DNA of 64,000 nt from Paenibacillus paridis (GTDB lineage: Bacteria; Bacillota; Bacilli; Paenibacillales; Paenibacillaceae). How positions within the stretch are numbered: the first letter of the stretch is position 1; the number at the start of each line of letters is the position of its first letter. The position numbers and the translations under genes were made by a program. The stretch spans positions 37,869-101,868 of the forward strand of contig NZ_VCIX01000074.1 in assembly GCF_006345825.1 (NCBI RefSeq). The letters run 5' to 3'. The notes beneath the pieces were generated by a model that had not been told where the DNA came from, did no database searches, and worked only from the letters and a program-made list of their open reading frames with translations. This document shows positions 17,108 to 25,800 of the stretch, piece by piece.

Positions 17108-17988
17108 GCTTCCACCTCTCTTCTCTTCATCACTTGAATCTGAATAAACGTAAAGATCAGAATAATGATAAACAAAATGACCGATTTCGCGCTGGCATAT
17201 CCGTAACGGAAATTATTGGAGAACGCTTCTTCGTAAATATTCATCGTAATAACCTGCGTGCTTCGGCCAGGGCCGCCGCCAGTCAAGCCATAAACGACTT
17301 CAAACACCTTGAAGGCGCCATTGAGAGTAAGGAAGAAACAAATGGTAATCGCATGGGTTATCATAGGCAGCGTTACATTTCGGAAGGTTTGGAATGCATT
17401 AGCGCCATCGATTCTGGCTGCTTCCTTCAAGCTTTGCGGCACGCCTTGCAGACCCGCTAAGTAAATGATCATCATGTAGCCGACACCGTTCCATAACGAT
17501 ACCGTCAGAATGGAGAAGAAGCTGACTTTCGGATCCCCAATCCAAGCTTGGTCCAGAAACGTCAATGCTGTTTTCTCTGCGAGCTGCGGCAGCACCTGTG
17601 CGAACACGAACGTCCACATAAATGCGCTGATAATGGTACTGATCATGTTCGGCATAAAGAAAATGGTCCGGAAGAAACCTTTCGTTTTGCGGCGTGATTC
17701 AATGAATACGGCCAACAGCAGCGCGAACACATTTTGCAGAACGACCATAAATACAACGTATTTTAACGTGAAAAGCAATGAACCCACAAAATCCGGGTCC
17801 TCGGTAAGCGCCTCGACAAAGTTGCCGAAGCCGATAAAGTCGTAGTTTCTGTTCAATCCGTTCCAATCGGTGAAGCTGTACACCATTCCGCTTATCGTCG
17901 GAATCAACAGGAAGACGGCATATAAAATAAATGCAGGCGCGACAAACGTAAACAGCGAGATGTATTTTTTATAGCTCTTGGTCGGCAC
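17104..17988 (-). CDS. Carbohydrate ABC transporter permease (MalF-like, CUT1)
   Basis: A 294-residue permease with six helices; its EAA loop is SLKEAARIDGANAFQTFRNVTLPMI. It starts with GTG at 17988, preceded by AGAGGGG. It lies 89 bases after the binding-protein gene, the gap being occupied by a hairpin that probably lowers permease relative to binding-protein expression. Confidence 0.92.
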   Translation of the reverse strand: MPTKSYKKYISLFTFVAPAFILYAVFLLIPTISGMVYSFTDWNGLNRNYDFIGFGNFVEALTEDPDFVGSLLFTLKYVVFMVVLQNVFALLLAVFIESRRKTKGFFRTIFFMPNMISTIISAFMWTFVFAQVLPQLAEKTALTFLDQAWIGDPKVSFFSILTVSLWNGVGYMMIIYLAGLQGVPQSLKEAARIDGANAFQTFRNVTLPMITHAITICFFLTLNGAFKVFEVVYGLTGGGPGRSTQVITMNIYEEAFSNNFRYGYASAKSVILFIIILIFTFIQIQVMKRREVEA

Positions 17989-18024
17989 AGTATCCGCCCC
18001 TCTCCTATGTGTCTCTATTGAAAA

Positions 18025-18064
18025 GGGATGAAGCGAAGAAGGATTTCCGTCTCCTCTTCATCCC
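18025..18064 (-). terminator. Intercistronic hairpin after the binding-protein gene
   Basis: GGGATGAAG/CTTCATCCC, 9-bp arms around 22 bases, with TTTTC behind it on the minus strand. Such partial terminators or stabilisers are common between binding-protein and permease genes. Confidence 0.6.
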
Positions 18065-18077
18065 GCTTGTTACCGTC

Positions 18078-19370
18078 TTACTTGTTTACTTTGTTATACG
18101 ATTGCCATGCTTTATCGAGCGCTTTAAGAACGTCATCTTGGGACAATTGACCAGCGTAGTAAGCTTGAAGACCTTTACCCACCTCGTCTTTTACCGATTG
18201 AGGAATTTTAGGCTCTTGATAAGCTTTGCCTTCTTTGATGTACACCATCGCATCGTTGACCCAAGGGTAGCTGTCATACGTGTGAATGTTAGAAATCGGG
18301 TTGAATTTCAAGCTTTGGAAGAAATCATTTGAAGCTGTATCGTCGAGCACATAGTTAATGAAATCAAGCGCCACTTCTTTGTTTTTGGTCGTTTTGGATA
18401 CCGCTAGGGAAGTGGAAGCGCCCATGTTGATCAGCGTTGCATCCGGATTGTCATTGATCGGCAACGGGGCTACGCCGAAATCCATGTTCGGATCATTTTT
18501 CAGAATCGTTTCTGCATACCAAGGACCTTGCAGCCACATTGCGCCTTTGCCAGCAGCAAAAGCAGCTGCGCCGTCATCTCCGCCGACCTCTGTAGCTTTG
18601 TCGGTTCCATTCGCGTTAATCAGGTCAAAGATGTCGAACATCGACTTCATTTCTGTAAAGGAACCTTCATCCTTGTTCATGCGTTCAACGAAATCTTTGT
18701 TGCCTGTTTCAATAAGCGCGCCAGCCGCGAGCGGAAGCAGCAATTGCGGTATCCAAGCTTCTTTATAAGAAAGCACGAAAGGCGTAATTTTGTTCGCTTT
18801 CAGCTTCTCAGTTACAGCTTTCATTTCCGTCAACGTTGTAGGAGGCGTAATGCCTTGTTCCGTGAAAATCTTTTTGTTGTACAAGTAACCCCATGAGATT
18901 GTCTCCAAAGGTACTGCAACAACTTTACCGTCATTTGTTGTAACGGCCGGCTTCACGCTGTCCAGCAATTTGCCGACGAAAGGCTGGTCGGACAAATCTT
19001 CGAGGTATCCTGCTTTATAATAAGAAGGAATCTCGTTCGTTGCATGCAGGGCGAAAATGTCAGGCGCATCATTGGATGCAAGCCGTGTTTTCAAAATTTG
19101 TGCCGCATTATCGGACGTTGGCATTTCCAGCTGCACAGAAACATCGATATTTTTATCCGCTTTTTCTTTCGCTACGAAAGCCGCGATATATTTATCGTAT
19201 TGCTCCTTGAACCTTGGCTGGGCGATAAACATTTTGAGCTTAACGCTCTTCGCTTCTCCGCCGCCAGTCGAGCCGCCTTCATTATTGGTGCTGTTCGCAT
19301 TGTTGCCGCAGCCTGCAAGCACGGTCGCTGCCAGAGCAGTGATCATCATACCTTTAACTATCTTTTTCAT
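18078..19370 (-). CDS. Sugar ABC transporter substrate-binding lipoprotein (CUT1)
   Basis: A 430-residue extracellular solute-binding protein, family 1. The signal peptide ends in VLAGC (Cys21), giving a lipid anchor on the outer membrane face. The body has the bilobed pattern of MalE-like proteins (VPLETISWGYLYNKKIF, AAFAAGKGAMWLQGPWY, INMGASTSLAVSKTTKNKEVALDFINYVL). GGGAGG lies 9 bases before the ATG. It is the first gene of the transporter operon; its promoter carries two cre sites and a pair of response-regulator repeats. The sugar is unknown, probably an oligosaccharide. Confidence 0.93.
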   Translation of the reverse strand: MKKIVKGMMITALAATVLAGCGNNANSTNNEGGSTGGGEAKSVKLKMFIAQPRFKEQYDKYIAAFVAKEKADKNIDVSVQLEMPTSDNAAQILKTRLASNDAPDIFALHATNEIPSYYKAGYLEDLSDQPFVGKLLDSVKPAVTTNDGKVVAVPLETISWGYLYNKKIFTEQGITPPTTLTEMKAVTEKLKANKITPFVLSYKEAWIPQLLLPLAAGALIETGNKDFVERMNKDEGSFTEMKSMFDIFDLINANGTDKATEVGGDDGAAAFAAGKGAMWLQGPWYAETILKNDPNMDFGVAPLPINDNPDATLINMGASTSLAVSKTTKNKEVALDFINYVLDDTASNDFFQSLKFNPISNIHTYDSYPWVNDAMVYIKEGKAYQEPKIPQSVKDEVGKGLQAYYAGQLSQDDVLKALDKAWQSYNKVNK

Positions 19371-19397
19371 CTAAATTGACCTCCCAGAAGCTTGTTT

Positions 19398-19411
19398 TGT
19401 TTACGCTTTCA
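19398..19411 (-). promoter_or_regulatory. cre-like site (CcpA), inverted copy
   Basis: The minus strand reads TGAAAGCGTAAACA, 13 of 14 matches to TGWAARCGYTWNCW, immediately downstream of the -10 TACAAT (19411-19416). Confidence 0.6.
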
Positions 19412-19425
19412 TTGTAGCTAATTTT

Positions 19426-19439
19426 TGAAAGCGTTTAAT
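19426..19439 (+). promoter_or_regulatory. cre-like site (CcpA)
   Basis: TGAAAGCGTTTAAT matches TGWAARCGYTWNCW at 13 of 14 positions and lies between the -10 and the response-regulator repeats of the binding-protein promoter. Two flanking cre sites suggest glucose repression. Confidence 0.65.
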
Positions 19440-19477
19440 TGGACAGAATTAGACTCTTTGCTTGGACAATTTTAAAC
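19439..19477 (+). promoter_or_regulatory. Paired 16-bp repeats, probable operator of the AraC-type response regulator
   Basis: TTGGACAGAATTAGAC (19439-19454) and TTGGACAATTTTAAAC (19462-19477) are direct repeats 23 bp apart. Exactly 22 bp separate the pair from the -10 hexamer TACAAT. The same pair with the same phasing precedes the kinase gene (22609-22647). The outer repeat overlaps the stop codon of the regulator gene. Confidence 0.7.
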
Positions 19478-20527
19478 CTCGCTATTTTTCCTCATTTCAC
19501 CTGGCGCAATGCCAAAATGCTTCTTGAATACGCGGTAAAAATACGTAATATCCTCATATCCCGCCATTTCTGCGATCGTTTTGATCGGTATGCTCTCATC
19601 GAGCAGCCAATCCTTCGCCTTCACCATCCGCAGATGGAGCATATAATCCGTGACGTTGCGACCGAACTCCTGCTTAAACATTTTGCTCAGATATTCTTTG
19701 CTTACAAAAAAAGCCCTTGCCAGCTGCTCCAGCGTTACCGGCTCTGCATAATGCTCCTCCATATACAGCTTGACCTCATCCAGATTCAATTTGTTTTTGA
19801 ATTTCCGGTGCTGAATAAGCTGCTCCAGCATGTTTGTATACCGCCCTCTCAGAAAGGCTTCTGTATTGGCGCATGACTCTATGGCTTCCTGTCCGTAATC
19901 CGCATGCAGCGCCTCGCTTTCTTGCGAGTTAGCCTTCATGAGCTCCTTCAGCAGAAGCAGCAGCTCTTGCGCGACCTGGTCGAGCATCGCCGGCTTCGTC
20001 ACGCCATTGCTCTCGAGTTCCCTCATCATATGGCCAAGTGTTGCCGTTACGCCTTCAAGGTTGAGATCGTTATAATGGGATCTAACCAGCTGCTTGAAGG
20101 TGGCGAGCGAATAAGACAAGTCCAGTGATAAGGGACTTCGTTCGTTCTGGGCAGCTTCCAATACCCGCTTGCAATTTTGCAGTGCGTTATTTAGCTCCTT
20201 AGGATCAACTGGCTTCAATAAATAATCAACCGCTTTATACCGAATTGCATGCTTTGCATACTGAAAATCATCATACCCGCTAATGACGACAGTTTTGATA
20301 TGCTGATGCTGTTCATTCAACATTTGCAGCAGCTGGACGCCGTCAGTGCCGGGCATGCGCATATCTGTAATGACGATTTGGGGCTGGAGTTGTTCAATTA
20401 ATTGGAGCGCCTCTTGGCCATCTTCCGCTTCCCCTATAATTTGCATTCCGAGCTCATTCCATTCACCAAACGCTTTAATAATATCTCTTGTCCAGCTCTC
20501 ATCGTCCACGATTAATACCTTAATCAT
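19472..20527 (-). CDS. YesN-type response regulator with AraC DNA-binding domain
   Basis: A 351-residue regulator. The receiver domain (residues 1-120; VDDES at the N-terminus, phosphorylatable Asp in IVITDMRMPG) is followed by a helical linker and an AraC-type double helix-turn-helix in about the last 100 residues (VTLEQLARAFFVSKEYLSKMFKQEFG, IKTIAEMAGYEDITYFYRVFKKHFG). The start is ATG at 20527, 8 bases after AGGAGG; it overlaps the end of the kinase gene. It presumably activates the downstream transporter and the kinase operon through the 16-bp repeats. Confidence 0.93.
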   Translation of the reverse strand: MIKVLIVDDESWTRDIIKAFGEWNELGMQIIGEAEDGQEALQLIEQLQPQIVITDMRMPGTDGVQLLQMLNEQHQHIKTVVISGYDDFQYAKHAIRYKAVDYLLKPVDPKELNNALQNCKRVLEAAQNERSPLSLDLSYSLATFKQLVRSHYNDLNLEGVTATLGHMMRELESNGVTKPAMLDQVAQELLLLLKELMKANSQESEALHADYGQEAIESCANTEAFLRGRYTNMLEQLIQHRKFKNKLNLDEVKLYMEEHYAEPVTLEQLARAFFVSKEYLSKMFKQEFGRNVTDYMLHLRMVKAKDWLLDESIPIKTIAEMAGYEDITYFYRVFKKHFGIAPGEMRKNSEV

Positions 20528-22298
20528 GAAGCTCACCTCCTCGTTCCATCGGAATAATTACCGTTACCGTCGTTCCTTTGTTAAGCTCACTCTCCATAGC
20601 AATACCGAAGGAAGCGCCAAAATGCATTTGAATGCGGGTCGCTACGTTCTGAATTCCGATACGGTTCCCATGCGTCCATAGTTGCCCTGTCTGGTTATGA
20701 AGCCGTTTCTGCAGGCTCGTAAGCTTAGCCTCGCTCATCCCAACACCATTATCGCTAATTTGAATTTTTACCGTTTCCTGTTCGCAATTAATCCTGATTT
20801 GAAGATGCCAATCGCCTGATTTATTTTCCAATCCATGCATAAACGCATTTTCTACGATAGGCTGCAATGTCAGCTTTGGAATCCGGCAAATCATCGCAGT
20901 CTCATCTATATCGATTGAAAAGGTTAGCCTAGAGGAGAATCGCTGCTTCTGAATAAGCAAATAATTGTTCAAATGATCCATCTCTGCCTTTAACGTGGCT
21001 AGGTCATTCGGGTCACGAATGACATATCGGAACATATCGCTTAATGAGCGAATGATCTCGTAGCTCTCGATCGGTTTTTTGGTAAAAAGCATGCTGCCGA
21101 TCATTTGGAGCGTGTTTTGCAGAAAATGAGGATTAATCTGAGCTTGCAGCGCTTTTAGCTCCGCCGTCTTCTTCTCGAGGTTCATGCTGTATTCCGTTTT
21201 AATATGCTCTCTTATGCGGTAGGACATGTTGTAGAGCTTTGTCTCAAGCAAGCCGATCTCGTCTACGCGAGTAGTTTGCGGCAGTTCCGTTTCTTTAATA
21301 AGACCTAATCCTTGCATCGATCTCGCCAGCGTCACGATTGGGGTCGCCGTCCGCCATGCTAATAGCGTGGCAACAACTATCGACAATACAATCGTAATCG
21401 CTCCAATAATAAGCCCAAAATGCATCGTTGACTGGGAGCTTTTGTTAATGAAGCTGGTCGGAATGATCGTGACCAGCTTCAGCCCTACCGATTCAATGGA
21501 ATTATAGAAGACATATTCCTTGGGCATACGGAAGTACCCTTGCCCTTCACCGGTTTTCTGCACCATGGCCATCACCTCATCCGACGGCTTCTCTCCAAAA
21601 GGCTGGTACAGGATATCTCCGTCTTCACCAGCAATTAAAACTTTGTGCTCTTCTCCCCTCCCGATCAAATCCAACGTTTGATCCAGCATCGACCATTTAA
21701 TTTTCAACGAAATACCTCCGAGCTTGTCCCGGTTTTCGAATCGGTTAATGCTGCGGATGAGTTGAAATTCCCCACTGGCAGCCTGCGATCTTATAATCAG
21801 GTCCTTCTGCTGCTCTACCAGCTGCTTGTATGGTTCCGGAATGGTCAGTGGCGTCTCCAGATCATACTGAAAAGAGCTAATCGTAAACAGCTTGCGCGGC
21901 TCGCTTAAATAAAGCTCGACGCCGGTGACTTGGTTGCCTGCGGAATAAAACAAATTGCTGAGCGTGTCCATAATGTTTTTTTGAGCAGCGAACTGGTTAT
22001 AGATGGTAGACCCTTCCGTACTCGCCAAATAGTCGTTTAGATGAGGGCTAATGAGTACGGTATAGATCATATTGTTAAGCAGAGTAAACTGATCGCCCAA
22101 ATATATGCCCGTCCATTTCATATTGGAAAGATTCGTGCTGATGACCTCCTCCTCCATGGACTTGCGGTTGTTTTCGGTGGCGAGCACAGTAACCGCCACG
22201 ATCGGAATGACGGACAAAAAGATCATCGTAAATATCAATTTATTGCGAATGCTTCTCCGGAATGGATCAGTGACTATTCTTATAAGCCTCTCAAGCAT
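20520..22298 (-). CDS. YesM-type sensor histidine kinase
   Basis: A 592-residue membrane kinase. A first transmembrane helix lies at about residues 19-38 (LIFTMIFLSVIPIVAVTVLA), followed by a large extracellular sensor domain to about 300, a second helix (about 305-330), a HAMP segment, the LytS/YesM box QAQINPHFLQNTLQ with the phosphoacceptor His, and a HATPase domain. The start is ATG at 22298, preceded by AGGGGGTGG. The partner is the overlapping AraC-type regulator. It probably senses the transported sugar or its loaded binding protein. Confidence 0.92.
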   Translation of the reverse strand: MLERLIRIVTDPFRRSIRNKLIFTMIFLSVIPIVAVTVLATENNRKSMEEEVISTNLSNMKWTGIYLGDQFTLLNNMIYTVLISPHLNDYLASTEGSTIYNQFAAQKNIMDTLSNLFYSAGNQVTGVELYLSEPRKLFTISSFQYDLETPLTIPEPYKQLVEQQKDLIIRSQAASGEFQLIRSINRFENRDKLGGISLKIKWSMLDQTLDLIGRGEEHKVLIAGEDGDILYQPFGEKPSDEVMAMVQKTGEGQGYFRMPKEYVFYNSIESVGLKLVTIIPTSFINKSSQSTMHFGLIIGAITIVLSIVVATLLAWRTATPIVTLARSMQGLGLIKETELPQTTRVDEIGLLETKLYNMSYRIREHIKTEYSMNLEKKTAELKALQAQINPHFLQNTLQMIGSMLFTKKPIESYEIIRSLSDMFRYVIRDPNDLATLKAEMDHLNNYLLIQKQRFSSRLTFSIDIDETAMICRIPKLTLQPIVENAFMHGLENKSGDWHLQIRINCEQETVKIQISDNGVGMSEAKLTSLQKRLHNQTGQLWTHGNRIGIQNVATRIQMHFGASFGIAMESELNKGTTVTVIIPMERGGELHD

Positions 22299-22372
22299 CA
22301 GATCGGCCACCCCCTGCTTCTCTTCTAGTTGATAGGATATCCGGGATTGTAACTTTAAATCGACGCCCACAC

Positions 22373-22436
22373 GCAAAAAACTAACACCCGTTGTCCCAGC
22401 AGGCGTTAGTTCGTTTACTTCTGCCGTCCCGTGTGG
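22373..22436 (-). promoter_or_regulatory. Terminator-like hairpin in the leader of the kinase gene
   Basis: A 10-bp minus-strand stem AACTAACGCC/GGTGTTAGTT (22379-22411) is followed by six T residues. Outer arms CCACACG (22430-22436) and CGTGTGG (22367-22373) can pair around it. It lies about 75 bases before the kinase start and about 160-200 bases after the predicted promoter. It could end a small RNA or act as an attenuator. No known riboswitch motif was recognised. Confidence 0.55.
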
Positions 22437-22564
22437 AATGACAGCTATATAGGGGCATCATAGGTTGAAAGCTGACGCCGCAGGTATCGCCTTTTCCCTG
22501 TGCAGCTGCAGCGTTCGATCCCCATTGTATCCGTTTCAGCTCTTTTCTTGCAAATCCTGTTTAT

Positions 22565-22578
22565 TGTAAGCGTTTTAA
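22565..22578 (+). promoter_or_regulatory. cre-like site at the kinase promoter
   Basis: TGTAAGCGTTTTAA matches the cre consensus at 13 of 14 positions and covers the predicted transcription start, just downstream of the -10 TATACT (22581-22586, minus strand). Confidence 0.55.
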
Positions 22579-22608
22579 ACAGTATAGCTCGTTCGTAAAT
22601 ACGTTTAA

Positions 22609-22647
22609 TTGGATTATTTTAACCTGATCGGTTGGACTATTTTAAAC
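22609..22647 (+). promoter_or_regulatory. Paired 16-bp repeats upstream of the kinase gene
   Basis: TTGGATTATTTTAACC (22609-22624) and TTGGACTATTTTAAAC (22632-22647) are 23 bp apart. Exactly 22 bp separate them from the -10 hexamer TATACT on the minus strand, the same geometry as at 19439-19477. Autoregulation of the kinase-regulator operon follows. Confidence 0.7.
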
Positions 22648-22853
22648 TTATTGGCTTAATAGTTACCGGTCTCGTCCATGAGGTAAAATATTTCCGGCTA
22701 ACATAGCCTGTCTTCACTTTCCCAAGCCTCATAATTAATTTTTTGTAGACAAACAAAAAAAATCAAATGTTTCATACACTTGATATAGATAAGTTACTCA
22801 TTCATCAATCGGGGCAGCTATGCCCCTTGACCGTATCCTATTGATCAAAGGGG

Positions 22854-25800
22854 GTGAATCCAATACCTCTGGTCGTCCGTGCAACCTTAAATGCAACCGG
22901 CGCCATTACGTTTACAGGGAATACGCTGGGTCTTAGCCGCTCCGAAGTAGCAGGGGTTCCGGGCACATCTGACAGCATTGGCGCATTCGTTACGACAAAC
23001 ACTGCCGTTAGATATGGTACATACCCTCTCGGAACGACAAGCAACTATTTGGAGAACAGTTCCGCGGCCACTCTCGTACTGCCAGCCGGGAGCACTGTCC
23101 TTTATGCGGAGCTGATTTGGGGCGGAACCTATATTAATGGAACCGTTAATTTAAGCGCGGCCATCAATAATCCAGTTTCATTTCGAACACCGCTTGGCCT
23201 ATCGAGCGTATCGCCAGATGCGGCAACAAGCAATACCTTTGATCTTGGGGGAGGCGCTTTCGGTTATACCCGATCGGCAAACGTTACCGCTCTTGTGCTG
23301 CCAGCAGGTGCCGGTACGTACACAACGGGCAGCGTCGTCGGAACGATTATCATACCGGGAGATTCTACAGCTAATCACGCAGGCTGGACACTGGCCGTTA
23401 TTTATCAGAACCCTACCTTGCCCTTTCGCAATATGTCTCTTCGTGCGGGAGCGATTCTCGTCCAAAGCACGTCTGGACCTGTTAATACGACAATCACTGG
23501 TTTCGCTACACCGATATCCGGAGCGCTGGGCGGCAGAGCCTTGTTCAGCGGGCAGGAGGGAGATGCTAACCGTACAGGAGACCAGGCTCTCTTTGGGCCC
23601 ACCGCGGCAAGCTTGGTTGCCCTTTCGGGAACGAATAACTTTGCAGCCAATTTCTTTGCCTCACAGATCAATAATGACAGCGGCGCGTTAAACACGACAG
23701 GAACCTTCGGTGACCGCAATCAAATAAACGGGGCTCCCGGTTCCAATATTGTTGGTGGTCGCCAAGGCTGGGACATTACCAACGTCGACATTTCGGCAAG
23801 ACTCACCAATAACCAAAGCTCCGCGGTGCTGTCACTAACAACCTCGGGCGATGCCTATGTGCTCAATGCCAATGCGATTCAGGTCAACATTAATGCCCCT
23901 TTGATTACTGTTGCCCTAAGCGAGAATGCAACGGGGCCGACGATCGGCGACATCATTACGTTTACGGTTACGGTCAGCAATTCAGGAACGGCCAACGCTG
24001 CCAGCGTCGTATTGACCGATACATTGCCGGCCGGCGTAACCTTTGTTCCCGGCAGTGTTACGGTCGGAGGCGTCTCCAAACCGACCTTCGACATCCGAAC
24101 AGGCGCTCCGCTCGGATCTCTGAATCTTTCAAGCTCGATTACCGTTACTTATCAAGCTGTCGTTACGTCTTTGCCAAGCACCGCGCAGCTGTCAAGCACT
24201 GCAAATGCTGCTTTTACCTTCCAAAGCGTCGCCGGCGGTTCGATTATCACAGGGGTTATTCCATCGAATACGGTTACGATTCCCGTATATGCCCCTAATT
24301 TGTCCATTGTAAAGAGTGCGAATACTACGAACGCAACGGTTGGCGATCAAGTCACGTATACCCTGCTTGTATCCAACAGCGGAAGCTCAGCTGCGATAGT
24401 CAATTTAACAGATAACATTCCAGCGGGGACGACGTTTGTTCCGAACAGCTTTCGCATTAATGGCGTCATCGTTCCTGGAGCGAACCCGCCAGCTGGTGTC
24501 TCTATTGGTTCCGTAGCGGCGGGAGGATCTTCTACCATCACGTTTCAAGTCCAGGTCAATTCGCTGCCCTCACCGCCGCAGCTAGTCAATCAGGCATCTT
24601 CCACCTATACGTACCAAATTCCGGATGGAAGAGTCTTTTCGGGATCACTAGCATCCAATACGATAACAATTCCAGTCCGGCTTCCTAGCGTCATGATCGT
24701 CAAGAGTGCCAGCCTCGCCGATATTGCCGTTGGTGAAATCCTTACCTATACCTTGGTCGTTACGAACAGTGGCATTGCTGCCGTTACGAACGTTATCGTG
24801 ACAGATCCTATTCCTTCCGGAGCACAGTTTGCAGCGGGAAGCGTTATCGTCGCGGGAGTGTCACAACCAGCGGCAAACCCGGCAAGCGGCATATCGATTG
24901 GAACCATAGCGCCTGGCAGCTCGGTAACCGTTACGTTTGGGATTAACGCGGTAGCCGTTCCAAGCACAGGTACCTTCATCAATCAGGCTTCCGTCTCTTA
25001 CAGCTCGGGCGTTTTCTCGGGTTTGTCCGTTTCAGGCTCCGTGACTACTCCCGTCTACCAACCGATTATTGGCGTTGTCAAAACAGGATCGCCAACCAAT
25101 GCCACCGTCGGCGGGACGATCACCTATTCGTTCACAGTAAACAATACTGGTAATATTACCGCACAGGGCACTCTGACGGATAACATTCCAAGCGGAACAG
25201 CTTTCGTGCCCGGCAGCGTAATCGTGAATGGCCTAGCTCTGCCAGGTGCCAGTCCCGTTACCGGAATTCCGCTTGGCGCATTGACAACGGCGGCTCCTTC
25301 TACGGTTTCTTTTCAAGTGGCGCTTAACACCTTGCCATCGCCTGCCACTCTGATCAATCAAGCCGCGGTCGGCTACACCTACCAACTGCCAAGCGGTCGA
25401 AACTTATCCGGAAGCAGCAGCTCCAACACCGTAACCCTTACCGCCCAAGCTCCGAACGTAACGGTATCCAAAAGCGCAAATTCCACAGCAGCCGCGATTG
25501 GCGACATCATAACCTTTACGATTAATGTTGGGAATAGCAGCATTGTGCCCGTCACGAACGTTAATTTCTCTGACTCCATACCTAACGGAACAAGCTTCGT
25601 CAGCGGCAGCACGACGATTAACGGCGTGACAAGCGCCGCCAATCCGAACACGGGTCTATCACTTGGGACAATTAATCCCTCAACAACGGTAACCGTTGCC
25701 TTTCAGGTACAGGTAACTTCACTGCCTACTCCTGCAATTATCGCCAACCGTGCCGGCGTCAGCTATACTTCGGGCGCCTTTAGCGAATCATCTTTATCCG

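Larger units (their letters stand above)
22299..22853. other. Intergenic region between the kinase gene and the DUF11 gene
   Basis: This 555-bp gap holds the leader hairpin, cre site and paired operator of the kinase gene described separately. Toward the DUF11 gene there is an AT-rich stretch with CATACACT at 22773-22780, resembling a mother-cell sigma factor -10, and a small hairpin GGGGCA-GCTA-TGCCCC at 22811-22826. No open reading frame in it looks like a gene. Confidence 0.6.

Noticed and set aside
22373..22436. T-box or other known riboswitch in the kinase leader
   Set aside because: No AGGGTGGNACCGCG T-box sequence and no recognisable metabolite-riboswitch core was found.
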